From NCBI GenBank assembly GCA_903870275.1, contig CAIQCK010000121.1:124001-188000 (forward strand): DNA of 64,000 nt, read 5' to 3'. Below, piece by piece: positions 40,490-51,400 of the stretch (positions within the stretch are counted from its first letter, which is position 1; the number at the start of each line of letters is the position of its first letter). The stretch is from an uncultured bacterium. Its GTDB lineage: Bacteria; Verrucomicrobiota; Verrucomicrobiia; CAIQCK01. The translations under genes and the position numbers were made by a program. Under the pieces are notes generated by a model that was given only the letters and a program-made list of their open reading frames with translations, ran no database searches and was not told the origin of the DNA.

Positions 40490-41301
40490 CGAACTTCTCC
40501 ATCCAGTCCCGCATAGTACACGCGCGGCTCGGTGCCCAGTTGCGGCTTCAACGTTTGCAGTTTGTGCGCTTCGTAAAATTTTCTCAGCGGGTTTCCCGGC
40601 GACGTGTCTTTCAGATCGCCGAAGATGCGCGTGCCGGTCGGGCACACCTCGGCGCACGCGGGTTTGAGGCCGCGCGTGATGCGGTGGTAACAGAGCGTGC
40701 ACTTCTCCGCGGTGTGAGTGACCGGGCTGATGAAGCGGCAGCCATACGGGCACGCCTGCACACAGAAGCCGCAACCGATGCAATACTTCGGATCCACCAG
40801 GATCACACCTTCCGGCGAGCGGAACGTCGCGCCGACCGGGCAAGCCTGGTCGCACGGCGAGTAGAGACATTGGTTGCAAAGCTTCGGCACAAAAAACGAT
40901 TTCAGGATTTCCGTCTTCGGGACCAGCGACGGCGGGAAGCCGGCGATGCCGCCGTTGGGCGAGTCCACCAGCGTCGCGCCGCGCGCCTCTCTGTCGCCGG
41001 GCTTGACGCGCTTGATGATGTAGCGCTCGACCCACGTCCGGAAATAAGCCGGCTCGCGCGGCACGTGATTTTCCTTCTTGCACGCTTCCACGCACAAGCC
41101 GCAGCCGATGCACTTCTCGGCGTCCATCGCCATGCGCCAGGCGTGCGCCTTCGGATCGTAACCCTCCGGCGCGGGCGCGGAGGCGGTGGCTTGAACGGCC
41201 GCCTTCACGCGCTTCACGGTGAACAACGCCGCCAGCCCGGCCACCGCGCGGCCGATCGCGCCCAGCGCCTGACGACGAGTGGCTTTTTCGGAACTCTTCA
41301 T
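40486..41301 (-). CDS. Four-cluster ferredoxin subunit, Tat-exported (NrfC/DmsB type)
   Basis: This 271-residue periplasmic iron-sulfur protein opens with a Tat signal (TRRQALGAIGRAVAGLAAL). It has four 4Fe-4S motifs: CIGCGLCVEAC, CNQCLYSPCDQACP, CIGCGFCVQACPYGC and CTLCYHRITRGLKPACAEVCP. It would link the NrfD-like quinol subunit to the tetraheme cytochrome. ATG 41301 is chosen because it overlaps the cytochrome stop by four bases and begins the Tat signal; the frame runs further upstream through the cytochrome gene and promoter. Confidence 0.92.
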   Translation of the reverse strand: MKSSEKATRRQALGAIGRAVAGLAALFTVKRVKAAVQATASAPAPEGYDPKAHAWRMAMDAEKCIGCGLCVEACKKENHVPREPAYFRTWVERYIIKRVKPGDREARGATLVDSPNGGIAGFPPSLVPKTEILKSFFVPKLCNQCLYSPCDQACPVGATFRSPEGVILVDPKYCIGCGFCVQACPYGCRFISPVTHTAEKCTLCYHRITRGLKPACAEVCPTGTRIFGDLKDTSPGNPLRKFYEAHKLQTLKPQLGTEPRVYYAGLDGEVR

Positions 41302-41756
41302 GGCGCCTCCGTGGGTTGATGCGGCAAGTGGCACGCGACGCATTTCTCTCCAGCGTTGTGCTCTGCCGGATTCACCTGCGGAAACTTTTCCGGCTTTGAC
41401 GGATCCGCCGCGTGACAACGGATACAAAACATGCCGTCCGTGATCTTCGGCGGCTTCTGGGAGGAATTGTCCGCATGCGCTCCCTGCGGACCGTGACAGC
41501 ACTCGCACGACACGATCCTGTGTCTGGTCTTCGCCAATTTGGCCACAACCTCCTCGTGGCAATCCGCGCAGGCCGCGGCGCCGCCATACGTCGTCGGCGT
41601 CGCCGACAGTTCGTTCAAGAAGTCCGCCCGATACCAGCCGTATCGTCCAAAGGAGGCAGGCACCAAAAAATGCCGCGCCGTGAAATACGACGCGACGATG
41701 GCCACGGTCAACAGCACCAGGCGCGCAACTTGCGGAGGCATCTTGGGTCGCAACAT
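41298..41756 (-). CDS. Tetraheme cytochrome c, membrane-anchored
   Basis: This 152-residue protein has one N-terminal membrane anchor (VARLVLLTVAIVASYFTA) and four heme motifs: CADCH, CECCH, CIRCH and CVACH. It is the first gene of the minus-strand operon and likely the electron exit of the NrfD/ferredoxin complex, passing electrons to periplasmic cytochromes. A sigma-54 promoter and paired activator elements lie upstream. No strong Shine-Dalgarno site precedes ATG 41756. Confidence 0.88.
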   Translation of the reverse strand: MLRPKMPPQVARLVLLTVAIVASYFTARHFLVPASFGRYGWYRADFLNELSATPTTYGGAAACADCHEEVVAKLAKTRHRIVSCECCHGPQGAHADNSSQKPPKITDGMFCIRCHAADPSKPEKFPQVNPAEHNAGEKCVACHLPHQPTEAP

Positions 41757-41822
41757 AGAGTCGTGTCTTCAGCCCGCGCTCAACCGAAATCAGATTTGAT
41801 GGCGCGGTTCGGAATCGAGAAA

Positions 41823-41838
41823 TGCAGGACTCGTGCCA
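41823..41838 (-). promoter_or_regulatory. Sigma-54 (-24/-12) promoter for the tetraheme operon
   Basis: On the minus strand TGGCAC-GAGTC-CTGCA differs from TGGCAC-N5-TTGCA at one base. The predicted transcription start is near 41812, giving a leader of about 56 bases before the tetraheme gene. Confidence 0.75.
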
Positions 41839-41926
41839 ATGAACCTGCACCAAACAGCAACCAGCGCGACCATCGCACATTATCGACGATTCGTCGAGTT
41901 TTTGAAGTTGCGATGGCCATGGAGGC

Positions 41927-41962
41927 TTGCGCAGTTTCACGCATTCGATTGAGCGATTTCAC
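41927..41962 (-). promoter_or_regulatory. Paired upstream activator elements, tetraheme-operon copy
   Basis: On the minus strand element A is GTGAAATCGCTCAA (41962-41949) and element B GTGAAACTGCGCAA (41940-41927), starting 22 bp apart. B is identical to the B element at 30316-30329, and A differs from its counterpart at one base. B ends 89 bp before the TGGCAC of the promoter. Confidence 0.75.
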
Positions 41963-42476
41963 CTCCAAGCTTGGGTGCGGTCGAGCCGCCGCCGGTCAGG
42001 CAAAACCGAAGATGGCGGCCAGCCGCTGTTGAGCCACTCCATCGCGCCATTCCGCATCGTAGCCCGTGGCGGCTCGACGAACGGTTTTTGCGGCGAGTCG
42101 GGGATATTCCTACGCTCTCCACATCCTTTCCCGACATGTGAGCCTGCGCTGTCTGAAGCAACGTGGGGGGTGCAAATGGTGGAGCGTATCCACTGCGGGG
42201 AAAGACAATGAAAAGGGACTGGAAAACCAGCGGGCGGCGCGAAGGGCAGGCGCTTGTGTGGTTTGGGGAGCGCCAAGACAAAAATATCGCGAAATGTCCT
42301 AGACGACATGGGGGCAAATCGATAGCATCAGGGCGTGAATTCGCAGAAGGGTTTGGCCGGTGTTGGGTGTGTGGGATTGAGCATGATTTGCCGCCGAGCC
42401 ATGACCCTCCTTGCCCCGAACAAATCGAGTGCGACCAGTGAAAGCACATAAGGATGTTGTTTTGCGGGAATACCGT

Positions 42477-45400
42477 ATGCAAACGGAATCTGTTGACCGG
42501 CGCGTCGTGACGACGCGCCGAGGTGGCTGGTTGTTGTGTTTGCTGCTGGCGGCGCTGTGTGGAACGCCGGCGCTGGCGCAACAAGGATCGCCGATTTTTT
42601 GGATCGGCGACTATTCGGCTTTGTGGTCCACCAATGCCTACTGGTCTGGCGGTTCGCCGCCCTATCCCGGCGAGTTCCCTTATCTGACCACCGTTGACCC
42701 GGGCTTCACTCGTGTCATTACCTATGACAATTCCGCTTATTCTGGCGTCGGAAGTTTCTACATGGCGCAAAACGCGAACGCGACCAACGTCTTGATCGTC
42801 ACCGCTCCTTTCAGTGTGACCACCGACATGATACTGGCGGCCTCCAATGGCACCATCCAGTTGTGGATTCAGTCCGGCAGCGTTGTGCAGGGACAGTATG
42901 GCGGCTCGTTGACGATGAGCAACGCGGTGGGCGCTTCTTCGATCTTGACGATAGACGCGCCGGCCACTCTCGTCGCAAACAACGTGATAGCCTTCGGCAC
43001 CCAGATCACCAACGCTGGCACCGTGACCAGTCCCGGCTATATCTATCTGACCAACAACGCCGGGTGGGCGCAGATCGGCGGCCAAGTCAGCGCGACGGCG
43101 CTGACCAATGCTTTCGGCAGCACGTTCAGGATGAGCGCAGGCCGCGCGTCCTTTACCAACGGCGTGGACAACGAGGGGCTCTTCGCTCTCACGGGTGGCA
43201 CCAATGCCGCGTATGTGTTCATCAACGGAACCAACGGCTTGGTGACTCAAGGCGGCGGCCAGGTGGACGCGCTCGCCGCAGTCAACTACGGGACTTGGAC
43301 TATTTCGAACGGTGTGGCGAACCTGACAAATTTCATTGCCGGTGGCGGCGTCAATTTGGGAGGCCCGGGACTTTTGTTTCCGGCAACGGGAGTCACGAGC
43401 GTATTGAATGTGTCGGGCGGTATTTTGAATGTGACCAACCTGTACAACGGTGTGCAGCTCCCAGGCGTCATCAATATTACCGGCGGCGGTTTGATGACGG
43501 TGAGGAACGGCTCGGTGTCTTCCGCCAACACCGGTACCGTCAACGTCACTGGCGGCACGCTTGTTTTCCTTGCAGCTCCGAACCTGGCCGACTTTACCAA
43601 CGGCGTCGGCACCCTCAACATCAACGCCGGCGGTGTGGTGGTCGTGCCGGCCATCAATAACGGAAACGGCACCGGCACCATTGACTTCAACGGCGGCACG
43701 CTCCAGTTTTCCTCGAACGCAACCGTGGGCGGCATTTCCAATCTCTTCGTTGGAAATGGCGGGGCGACGTTTGACACCAGCAACTACACGGTCACACTCA
43801 CCGAGTCGTTGGCGCCGTTTCCCGGTTCCTCGACGGGCGGTTTGATCAAGGCGGGTGCCGGCACGCTGATTCTGTCCATCACCAACGGATACACCGGGCC
43901 GACGGTCATCAGCTACGGTTCGGTGTTGATCGGTGACACGAACTTCATCAGCGCCAACTCGCTCATCATTGCCGCCGGCGGCAGCATCGGTCCGACCAAT
44001 CTTTTGACGCAAGCGTTCTTGGACTGGTTGAACACCCGCGTTGCCAGCCCGATCGCCGGGGCGGTGGTGACCAGCGTCAACGATAACAACAACCTCCTGT
44101 TCTACGGCAACCTGGCCAACGCGTTCCTCGGCAGCGCGGCGCCCAGCGGCGCGGTTTACAACGGTGTGGCGGCGTGGACCAACAGCAGCACCCTTCGATT
44201 CGGCGGCGGCTCCGGCCTGCTGATTTACCCGTTCGCGATTTCTCCGGTGAGCGGAGAGAGCAACCTGCTCGTCGGTCCGGTGGGTGGCGACTCTATGAGC
44301 GTCGTGCAGTTGAACAGTCCCGCCAGCATTTACTCCGGCGGCACCATCATCAACTCCGGCACGCTCAAGCTGGGTTACCGTTATGTGATGGGCAGTCCGA
44401 CGGGCACCGTGCTGGTGACCGTCAACCCCGGCGGCGCGCTGGATCTGAACGGATGGGACATCAGCGGACTCAGCCAAACCGTCATGATCAGCGGCATGGG
44501 CATCGGGCCGCAGGCCGGCGCGCTTTACAACAGCGGTCCCAACCTGGTCAACGTGGGCCTGAGGAACGTCACCCTCACAGGTGACGCCGCCATCGGCGGT
44601 CCCGGCAACCGCATGGATATTGCCGGCGTGCTCAACGGCAACGGCAACCGGCTCTTCAAGGTGGGCAGCAACCAGACGTACATCGCGGGCAGCGGATATA
44701 TTACGAACATCCCATTCATCGTGATCAACGGAGGTCTCTTCGGCATTCAGGGCGCGGGCCAGTTGGCTGGAGCCGGCGCGACGGTGATCCAGGCTTATAC
44801 GGGTGGCACTTTTGGCGTGTATGGCAGTCTGACGTTCACCAACGCGTTGCAACTTTACGGCGGCACGTTCCAGAACAACGGGCCGGCGGGAAGCAGCATC
44901 ACCACATGGAACGGTCCCATCGCGGCGAATGGGACGACCAACCTCTTCGACACCGGCCCGGGGTTGGCGATGATCATTAATGGAGCCATTTCCGGTCCCG
45001 GCGCTGTGGAGAAGATCGGCGCCAACACGCTGATTCTGGCCGGCAACAACACCTACGCCGGCGGCACGATTGTCAGCAACGGCGTGCTTCAATTTGCTGT
45101 CACCAACGCCATACCGGCGGCGAACGACATCGCGATCTTATCCAACGGCGTGGTCCAATTCAATTTCACCAACATCCAGACCGGCCTCAACCGGCTGGAT
45201 CCCACCAACGCCGTTGGCGTCGTGGCGCTCATGGCCGCAAACATCAATAACAACATAGACCTTTCCACGCCGAACCTCTCCAACGTGTGGCTGGGTGCGG
45301 TTGGTCCGGTTTCGTACAGTGGCTCCATCACGCCCTATGGCGGCCTCTACCAGCTTGGCGGCGGCGGCGGAACGCTGATTCTCAACGGCAACAATCTGCA

Positions 45401-48400
45401 AAGTCCCGGAACGCTTGTCCTCGGCGGTCCCCAGGCCGGCGTCGTGCTGATCAACGGATCCAATTCCTTCGGAGGTGCCGCCGCTAACACCATTATTAAT
45501 AATGGTGGTGTTCTGAGCATTGCCAGCGAGGCCGCCATCGGCGGCGTCGGAGCGGGTCTGACCTTCAGCGGCGGCACCCTGCAGGTTCGCGACATTGTCC
45601 TGACCAGTCTCGACAATCTGGCGGTCAACTGGACCAATTCCCCGGCGGGTAGCGGTTTCAATGGCGTCCTGAACATCAATAATAATGGCAGCGTCTTTAC
45701 GATCAGCGAAAACATTATTGGCGCTGGCATCACCAACAAGTGGGGCTACGGCACGCTGGTGTTGAGCGGCAACAATGATTTCAGCACGTCCATGGTCATC
45801 CAGGCCGGCGCCGTCCTCATGCAGGGGCCCAACGCTCTGGGCATTGCCGACTCGCCGCTAAACACCGTGTCGGTCAGCAGCGGCGCGGTTTTGCAACTCG
45901 CGGGCAACATCGTCACTACTCTGGTGCCAGTCACCCTCAACGGCGGCGGCATTGGTTACGGCGGGTTCAACAACAACGACGGCGCCCTGCGCAATATTTC
46001 CGGCATGAACACCTTCAACAATCCGATCACGCTTGGCCAGGCCTCGCGCATCAACGCCGACGCGGGCAGCACGCTCGTCCTGGCGGGTCTTCTCAACGAC
46101 ACCAACCGCGCCCTGACCTTCGGCGGTTTTGGCAACATCGTGGTTTCCAACAACATTGTGGGCGGCGGCGCGCTGATCAAGGACGGCTATGGCACGCTGG
46201 TTCTCGCGGCCACGAATACCGGCACCATGTCGCTGATCAGCGGCACGGTGGAGTTGGATTACTCGGTCAGCGGCATCATCGGCGGCCTCCTGGCGTCCAA
46301 TGCGGCTCTGACGCTGGGCGGCTATGGCATGGGCACGACGACCGGCGGCACGCTGTTCGTGAATGGTCCCACGCTCGGCGGCGGCGTCACCCAGTCCCTT
46401 TCCGCCACGACGATCAACGCCGGCTACAACACCATCACCGTCAGCAACAACGGCGGCGTCGTCGTCGTCAACCTTGGCGCGCTCCTCCGCGGCATGCCCC
46501 TCAACCCGAACAACGCCTATCCGATGAGCAACGGCATCGTCAACTTCGCCTTTGTGCCCGGCGCATCCACAATCCTGACCACCACCACGACCAATAACAA
46601 CAGCGGTGTGCTCGGCGGCTGGGCCACTGTCAACGGCAGCGACTGGGCGATGGTGACCAACGTGCTGGGCGCGGGCAGCTCCGCATTGGAAATCCTGCCT
46701 TTCACCAACTATGTGTCGTTTGCGAACAGCGGTATTTTCCTGAACGGGAGCAATCAAAATATCCGGCTGACCAGCACCGGCGCCACCGCCAGCACCTACG
46801 GCTTCTATTTCGGCTCGGCGGGGAACAGCACCGTGACGGTCAACTCCATCCTGGCCAACGGTTCGGGCATGTCCGTCATCACCAACAACGGCCAGACGCT
46901 GCGCCTGGGTCAGAGCGGCGGAGTTTTCGTGCCGACCAACGCCGGCGGCTTGACGATCGGCGCGAAGCCCAATGACGGCTATCTCACGGCGGGCGGCGCC
47001 AACGGCCAGGGGGGCGAGTTGGTTTTCATCAACTATTCTGCCAACCCGATCAACATCAACGCCAGCATCACCACCAATGGCTTCAATACCAACATGGCGG
47101 TGAGCTTCAACGGCACGGGCGTATTCAACATTTACGGCAACGACGTGCGTGATCCTTCCAATATCAATACGAACGGTGTGGTAAGCCTCACCCAAGCCCT
47201 GGATAACGTCACGTATGTCAATGGCGGCACTGTCAACTACTTCGGCACCAACATCCAGGGCGGCCAATTGATGGTCCGGGGCGGGACGCTGAACTTTGTG
47301 GCCGGCAGCTCCAACAATTTTGGTTGGAACTCGGTGGTGGACGGCGGCTTGTTGAACATCAACGGCGCGGTGACCTTCAATTACACGACCAACGGCGGAT
47401 TGATCATCGGCAACTCCAACAACTCGCGCGGCGTGGTCACGGTTGGCGGCGTGGGCGCCATGGTCTCTTCCAATTTGCTGCTCGGCAACAGCTTTGGCGC
47501 GGCGGGCGCCATGTACCAGACGGGCGGCACGGTGACACTCATCGGCCCCAGCGGCACGCTGGTTCTGGGCTACGGCAGCGCCGTGGGGGGATACGGCTAT
47601 TACAGGATCACGGCGGGACAACTCTTGCCGGTCCAAATGGGACAATATGCCGGCAACGGCGTGTTTGATATCATGGGCGGTTCGGTTATGCCGAGCGTCT
47701 GGTGGCTCAACGCATGGGCGGGGATAGGCAACAGCGTCGTGAACTTTTACGGCGGCTACGGCCGGAACCCGGCTGGCAACCCGTATACGATGCAATACGC
47801 CGCCAACATGTCCGCCAACAGCCTGCTGAATGTCTTGGGCGGCACGTTCGACACGAGCTTCAATAACCAACCGTTGGAGATGATGCGGGCCGGCGCCACT
47901 GGCAACAGCGGTTCGGTGATCAATCTTTCCGGCACCGGCCTGCTCATCGCGAACAAGATTCAGGCCAGCCAGGCGCCGACGGCGCTCAATCCCGCCATCT
48001 TCAATTTCAACGGCGGCATCCTGCAAGCCAGCTCCAACGGCGTGAACACCGCCAACGGCTCCACCTTCATGCAGGGTCTTACCGCCGCCGTTATCTACAC
48101 CAACGGCGCGACCATTGACAGCGGCACCAACGTCATTACCATCGCCCAGAATCTGCTGGCGGCGGTCGGCTTTGGCCTGACCAACATCACCGTTGCCAAC
48201 GGCGGCGTCGGTTACATCGGCGACCCGCTCATTTTGATCACCGGCGGCAGCGGCACCGGCGCCACCGCCGTCGCGCAGGTGGACCTGACTCCGGGTGACG
48301 CGCAATACGGCCAGATCACCAACATTCTGATCACCAGCGCCGGCTCCGGTTACCTCTCCAACGACTGGCTGACCGTGCAGATGTTTGGCGGCGGCCCGGT

Positions 48401-51400
48401 CCAGGCCGGCCAACTCGGCGCGTTCAGTTTTGGCACCAACGTCGGCGGCGGCCTGACCAAGATTGGCACGGGCATCCTGACGCTGGCCGGCAGCAACACC
48501 TACACCGGCGCCACCATCCTTGGCGGTGGCGAGTTGAGCGTATCCAACGACTGGAACATTGCCGGCCCTGGCAGCACGCTGGTCTTCAGCGGCGGCTTGC
48601 TGCAAGTTACGGGCACGACGGAGAGCAACATGGACAGCCACGTCGTGAACTGGAACACGTTCAACGGCGGCTTCGACATTGCCAACGCCAGCGCCATTTT
48701 CACGACGACCAACATCATCGGCGGCACCAACGGTTTTACCAAAATCGGCGCGGGCCTGATGCTGCTCACTAATAATAATACCTATACGGGCAACACGCTC
48801 ATCGGCGGCCAGTTGGAGATCAGCTCGCTGGGCGCCTTCGGCAACACCACGGGCCGCACCGTGTGTTACAACGGCGCGGTGTTCATCACGACCAACACGG
48901 TCAGCAACGCCGCGTTGTTGGGCCGGCTGGCCATCATCACCAATACCTTCGTTCTGGCGCTGACAAGCAATACCTCGGAAAATCTGGACTTCTCCATGTT
49001 CCCGAGCGCCTACCTCGGCGTCTACACGGGCGCGGTGGTGACTTATACCGGCACCCTGAAAGCGTCCCAAAATAATTTCCTGTTGGGCGGCGGCGGCGGC
49101 ACGCTGGTCTTCAACAATGAACAGATTGGTGGCACACCGAATTACATCAGCATCGGCTACACGAATCTGGTGATCGGCCTGCCGGGTACCCTGCCTGGCA
49201 CGGTGATAACGACGAACAACTTCGCCAACTACGGCACGACGACCATCAGCCCCGGCAACACCCTGATCCTTGGCGGCACCAATACAGGGGGCGGCAACTC
49301 CGGCATGATCGGCTTCGGCACCCTCATTGACAACGGCACGCTGATCATCAACCGCACCAACACCGTGGTTCTCAACAACCTGGTCATCGGCGGCGGCGGC
49401 ATCGTTAAGTCCGGCAGTGGCACGCTCGTCCTCAACCAGAATTACTACAACACCAATGGCGTCACCGTCACCGCCGGATCGGTGATCTTATCGAATGCCG
49501 TCCTCAACGGCGCGCTGACGCTCACCAACGGCGTCACCGTCACAGCCTTGGGCAGCACAGGCCTCGTGGGCGAGTTTTATCAGTTGAGCGGCGGTCCGAC
49601 GGGCACCAATTTCAACAATATCGCCGGCCAGCAGAATCATTTTTCAACTCTCAATCCCGCCGCGATTGCCAATATCAACGCGATCAACCCGAACTTCGAC
49701 TACGGCGCGGGTTCGAATCCGAACCTCAATTTTCCCGTGCCGTTCAACGCCCTGAATAGCGTTAACTTCGAGGGCCGATGGCTGGGCACATTCGCAGCCC
49801 CCACCACCGGAACGTATTATTTCCAGATGAGCGGTGACGATGCGCAGGTCATGTGGATTGACGGCGCGGTGGTGGTTTCGAACGCGGTGGCGGGCGTTTT
49901 GAGCCAGGGTTCCATCCAGTTGAGCGCGGGAAACCACACGATTCTCTTTACCTACGACCAGGGCACCGGCGGATACGGCATTTTTGCCAACGTCCTGCTG
50001 CCGGGCAGCAACAGCTATATCAAGCTGCCCAACTCGATGCTGAGTTCCGGTCCGGCGGTGTATTCACTCAGCGGCGATGCCCTCAGCACGCTGATCCTGA
50101 GCAACGAGCAGTTCATGGTGGTCCAGACCAACGATGCCGCGTTCAACGGCACGATCACCGACAAGGGCTTCACCAGCAGCCTCTACAAACTCGGTACCAA
50201 CACCCTGATTCTCGCCGGCAGTAACACCCTCGGTGGAGGCGCCATTCTTGGCGCCGGCCGTCTCAGCGTCAGCAACGATTTCAACCTGGGCGGGAACTCA
50301 CCGCCGGTGACGTTCGACGGCGGCCTCCTGCAGATCACCGGCACCACGATGACCAACCTCACCGGCCATGCGGTCAACTGGAGCAATTTCAACGGCGGCT
50401 TCGACATTGCCAACGCCAGCAATGTTTTCACCATCACCAACTCCATTGGCGGCCTGGGCAACATTTACAAATACGGCACCGGCACACTGGTGCTGGCCGG
50501 CAGCAACGCGTACACGGGTGTCACTGTGATCAATGGCGGCATTCTCCAGGACGCCAACGCGTTTGCCTTCGGCTCAAACCAGATTCTCAGCATCAACGGC
50601 GGCACGCTCGACTTGAACGGCTACAGCCTGATCATCTCCAACCTCTTTTTCAGCAGCGGGTTCATCACCGATAACGGCCTTCCGGGCTTTGTCAACACCG
50701 TCGTGCTGACGAACCTGCCCGTGAGCACATTCGGCGGCGTTTTTGCGGACGGCGCCAACGGACGGCAACTGGCCCTCACGGTGTACGGCGGCAACAGCCT
50801 GATCTTGACCAACAACAACACTTACAGCGGCAACACGCTCCTGAACACCGGCGTGACCGTTGTGCTCGGCGGTTTGTTTGGCGGCTTGACCGGCACCACC
50901 AACATCGTCCTCAACCAGGCGACGTTGATTTTGACCAACCTCCCGACGACCAACAACAGCTACCGGATCAGCTACAATGCGCCGCTCTGGTTCGACAGCG
51001 CCACCTACAATTTCACCAACGACGGCAGCGTGGCCGTTTACGCCGAAACCAACGGCACGTTGAATCTGATGGGAGGCACGAACACGGTGGCCGCGCGCCA
51101 GCTCGCCGCCGGGGGCATCAGTATGGTGACCTTTGGTGCGCTGAATCGCGCCACGGGTGCCATGCTGAACCTGTCCGGCGTGGGCATCGGCCAGAGTTCG
51201 CAGAACATCGTTTCCGTCACCGTCACCAACCAGGTTACCGGCGGCACGATCATCCCGTGGGCCACGATCAACGGCACCAACTGGGCCACGTATAACACCG
51301 CCATCAATTCGTTATCCAACTACTACACCTACACGATGGGCGGCGCCGATTTCACATGGCAGCCGACCTCCGACGTTTTAATAAGCAACTTCTTCCTCCT

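Larger units (their letters stand above)
41757..42461. other. Regulatory gap between the tetraheme operon and the giant repeat gene
   Basis: About 700 bases without a convincing gene. The left part holds the minus-strand sigma-54 promoter (41823-41838) and paired elements (41927-41962). In 41970-42440 I see short open frames with no ribosome sites and no recognisable protein. Signals for the giant gene must lie here, but no clear promoter was seen. Confidence 0.55.

Noticed and set aside
41937..45092. Minus-strand open frame of 1051 codons
   Set aside because: Mostly opposite the giant gene, and its end covers the regulatory elements at 41927-41962. No protein family is evident.
45858..49070. 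Minus-strand open frame of 1070 codons
   Set aside because: It lies opposite the giant repeat gene and mirrors its Asn/Thr/Gly-rich codons as Val/Gly/Arg/Ala. It has no ribosome site or recognisable domain.
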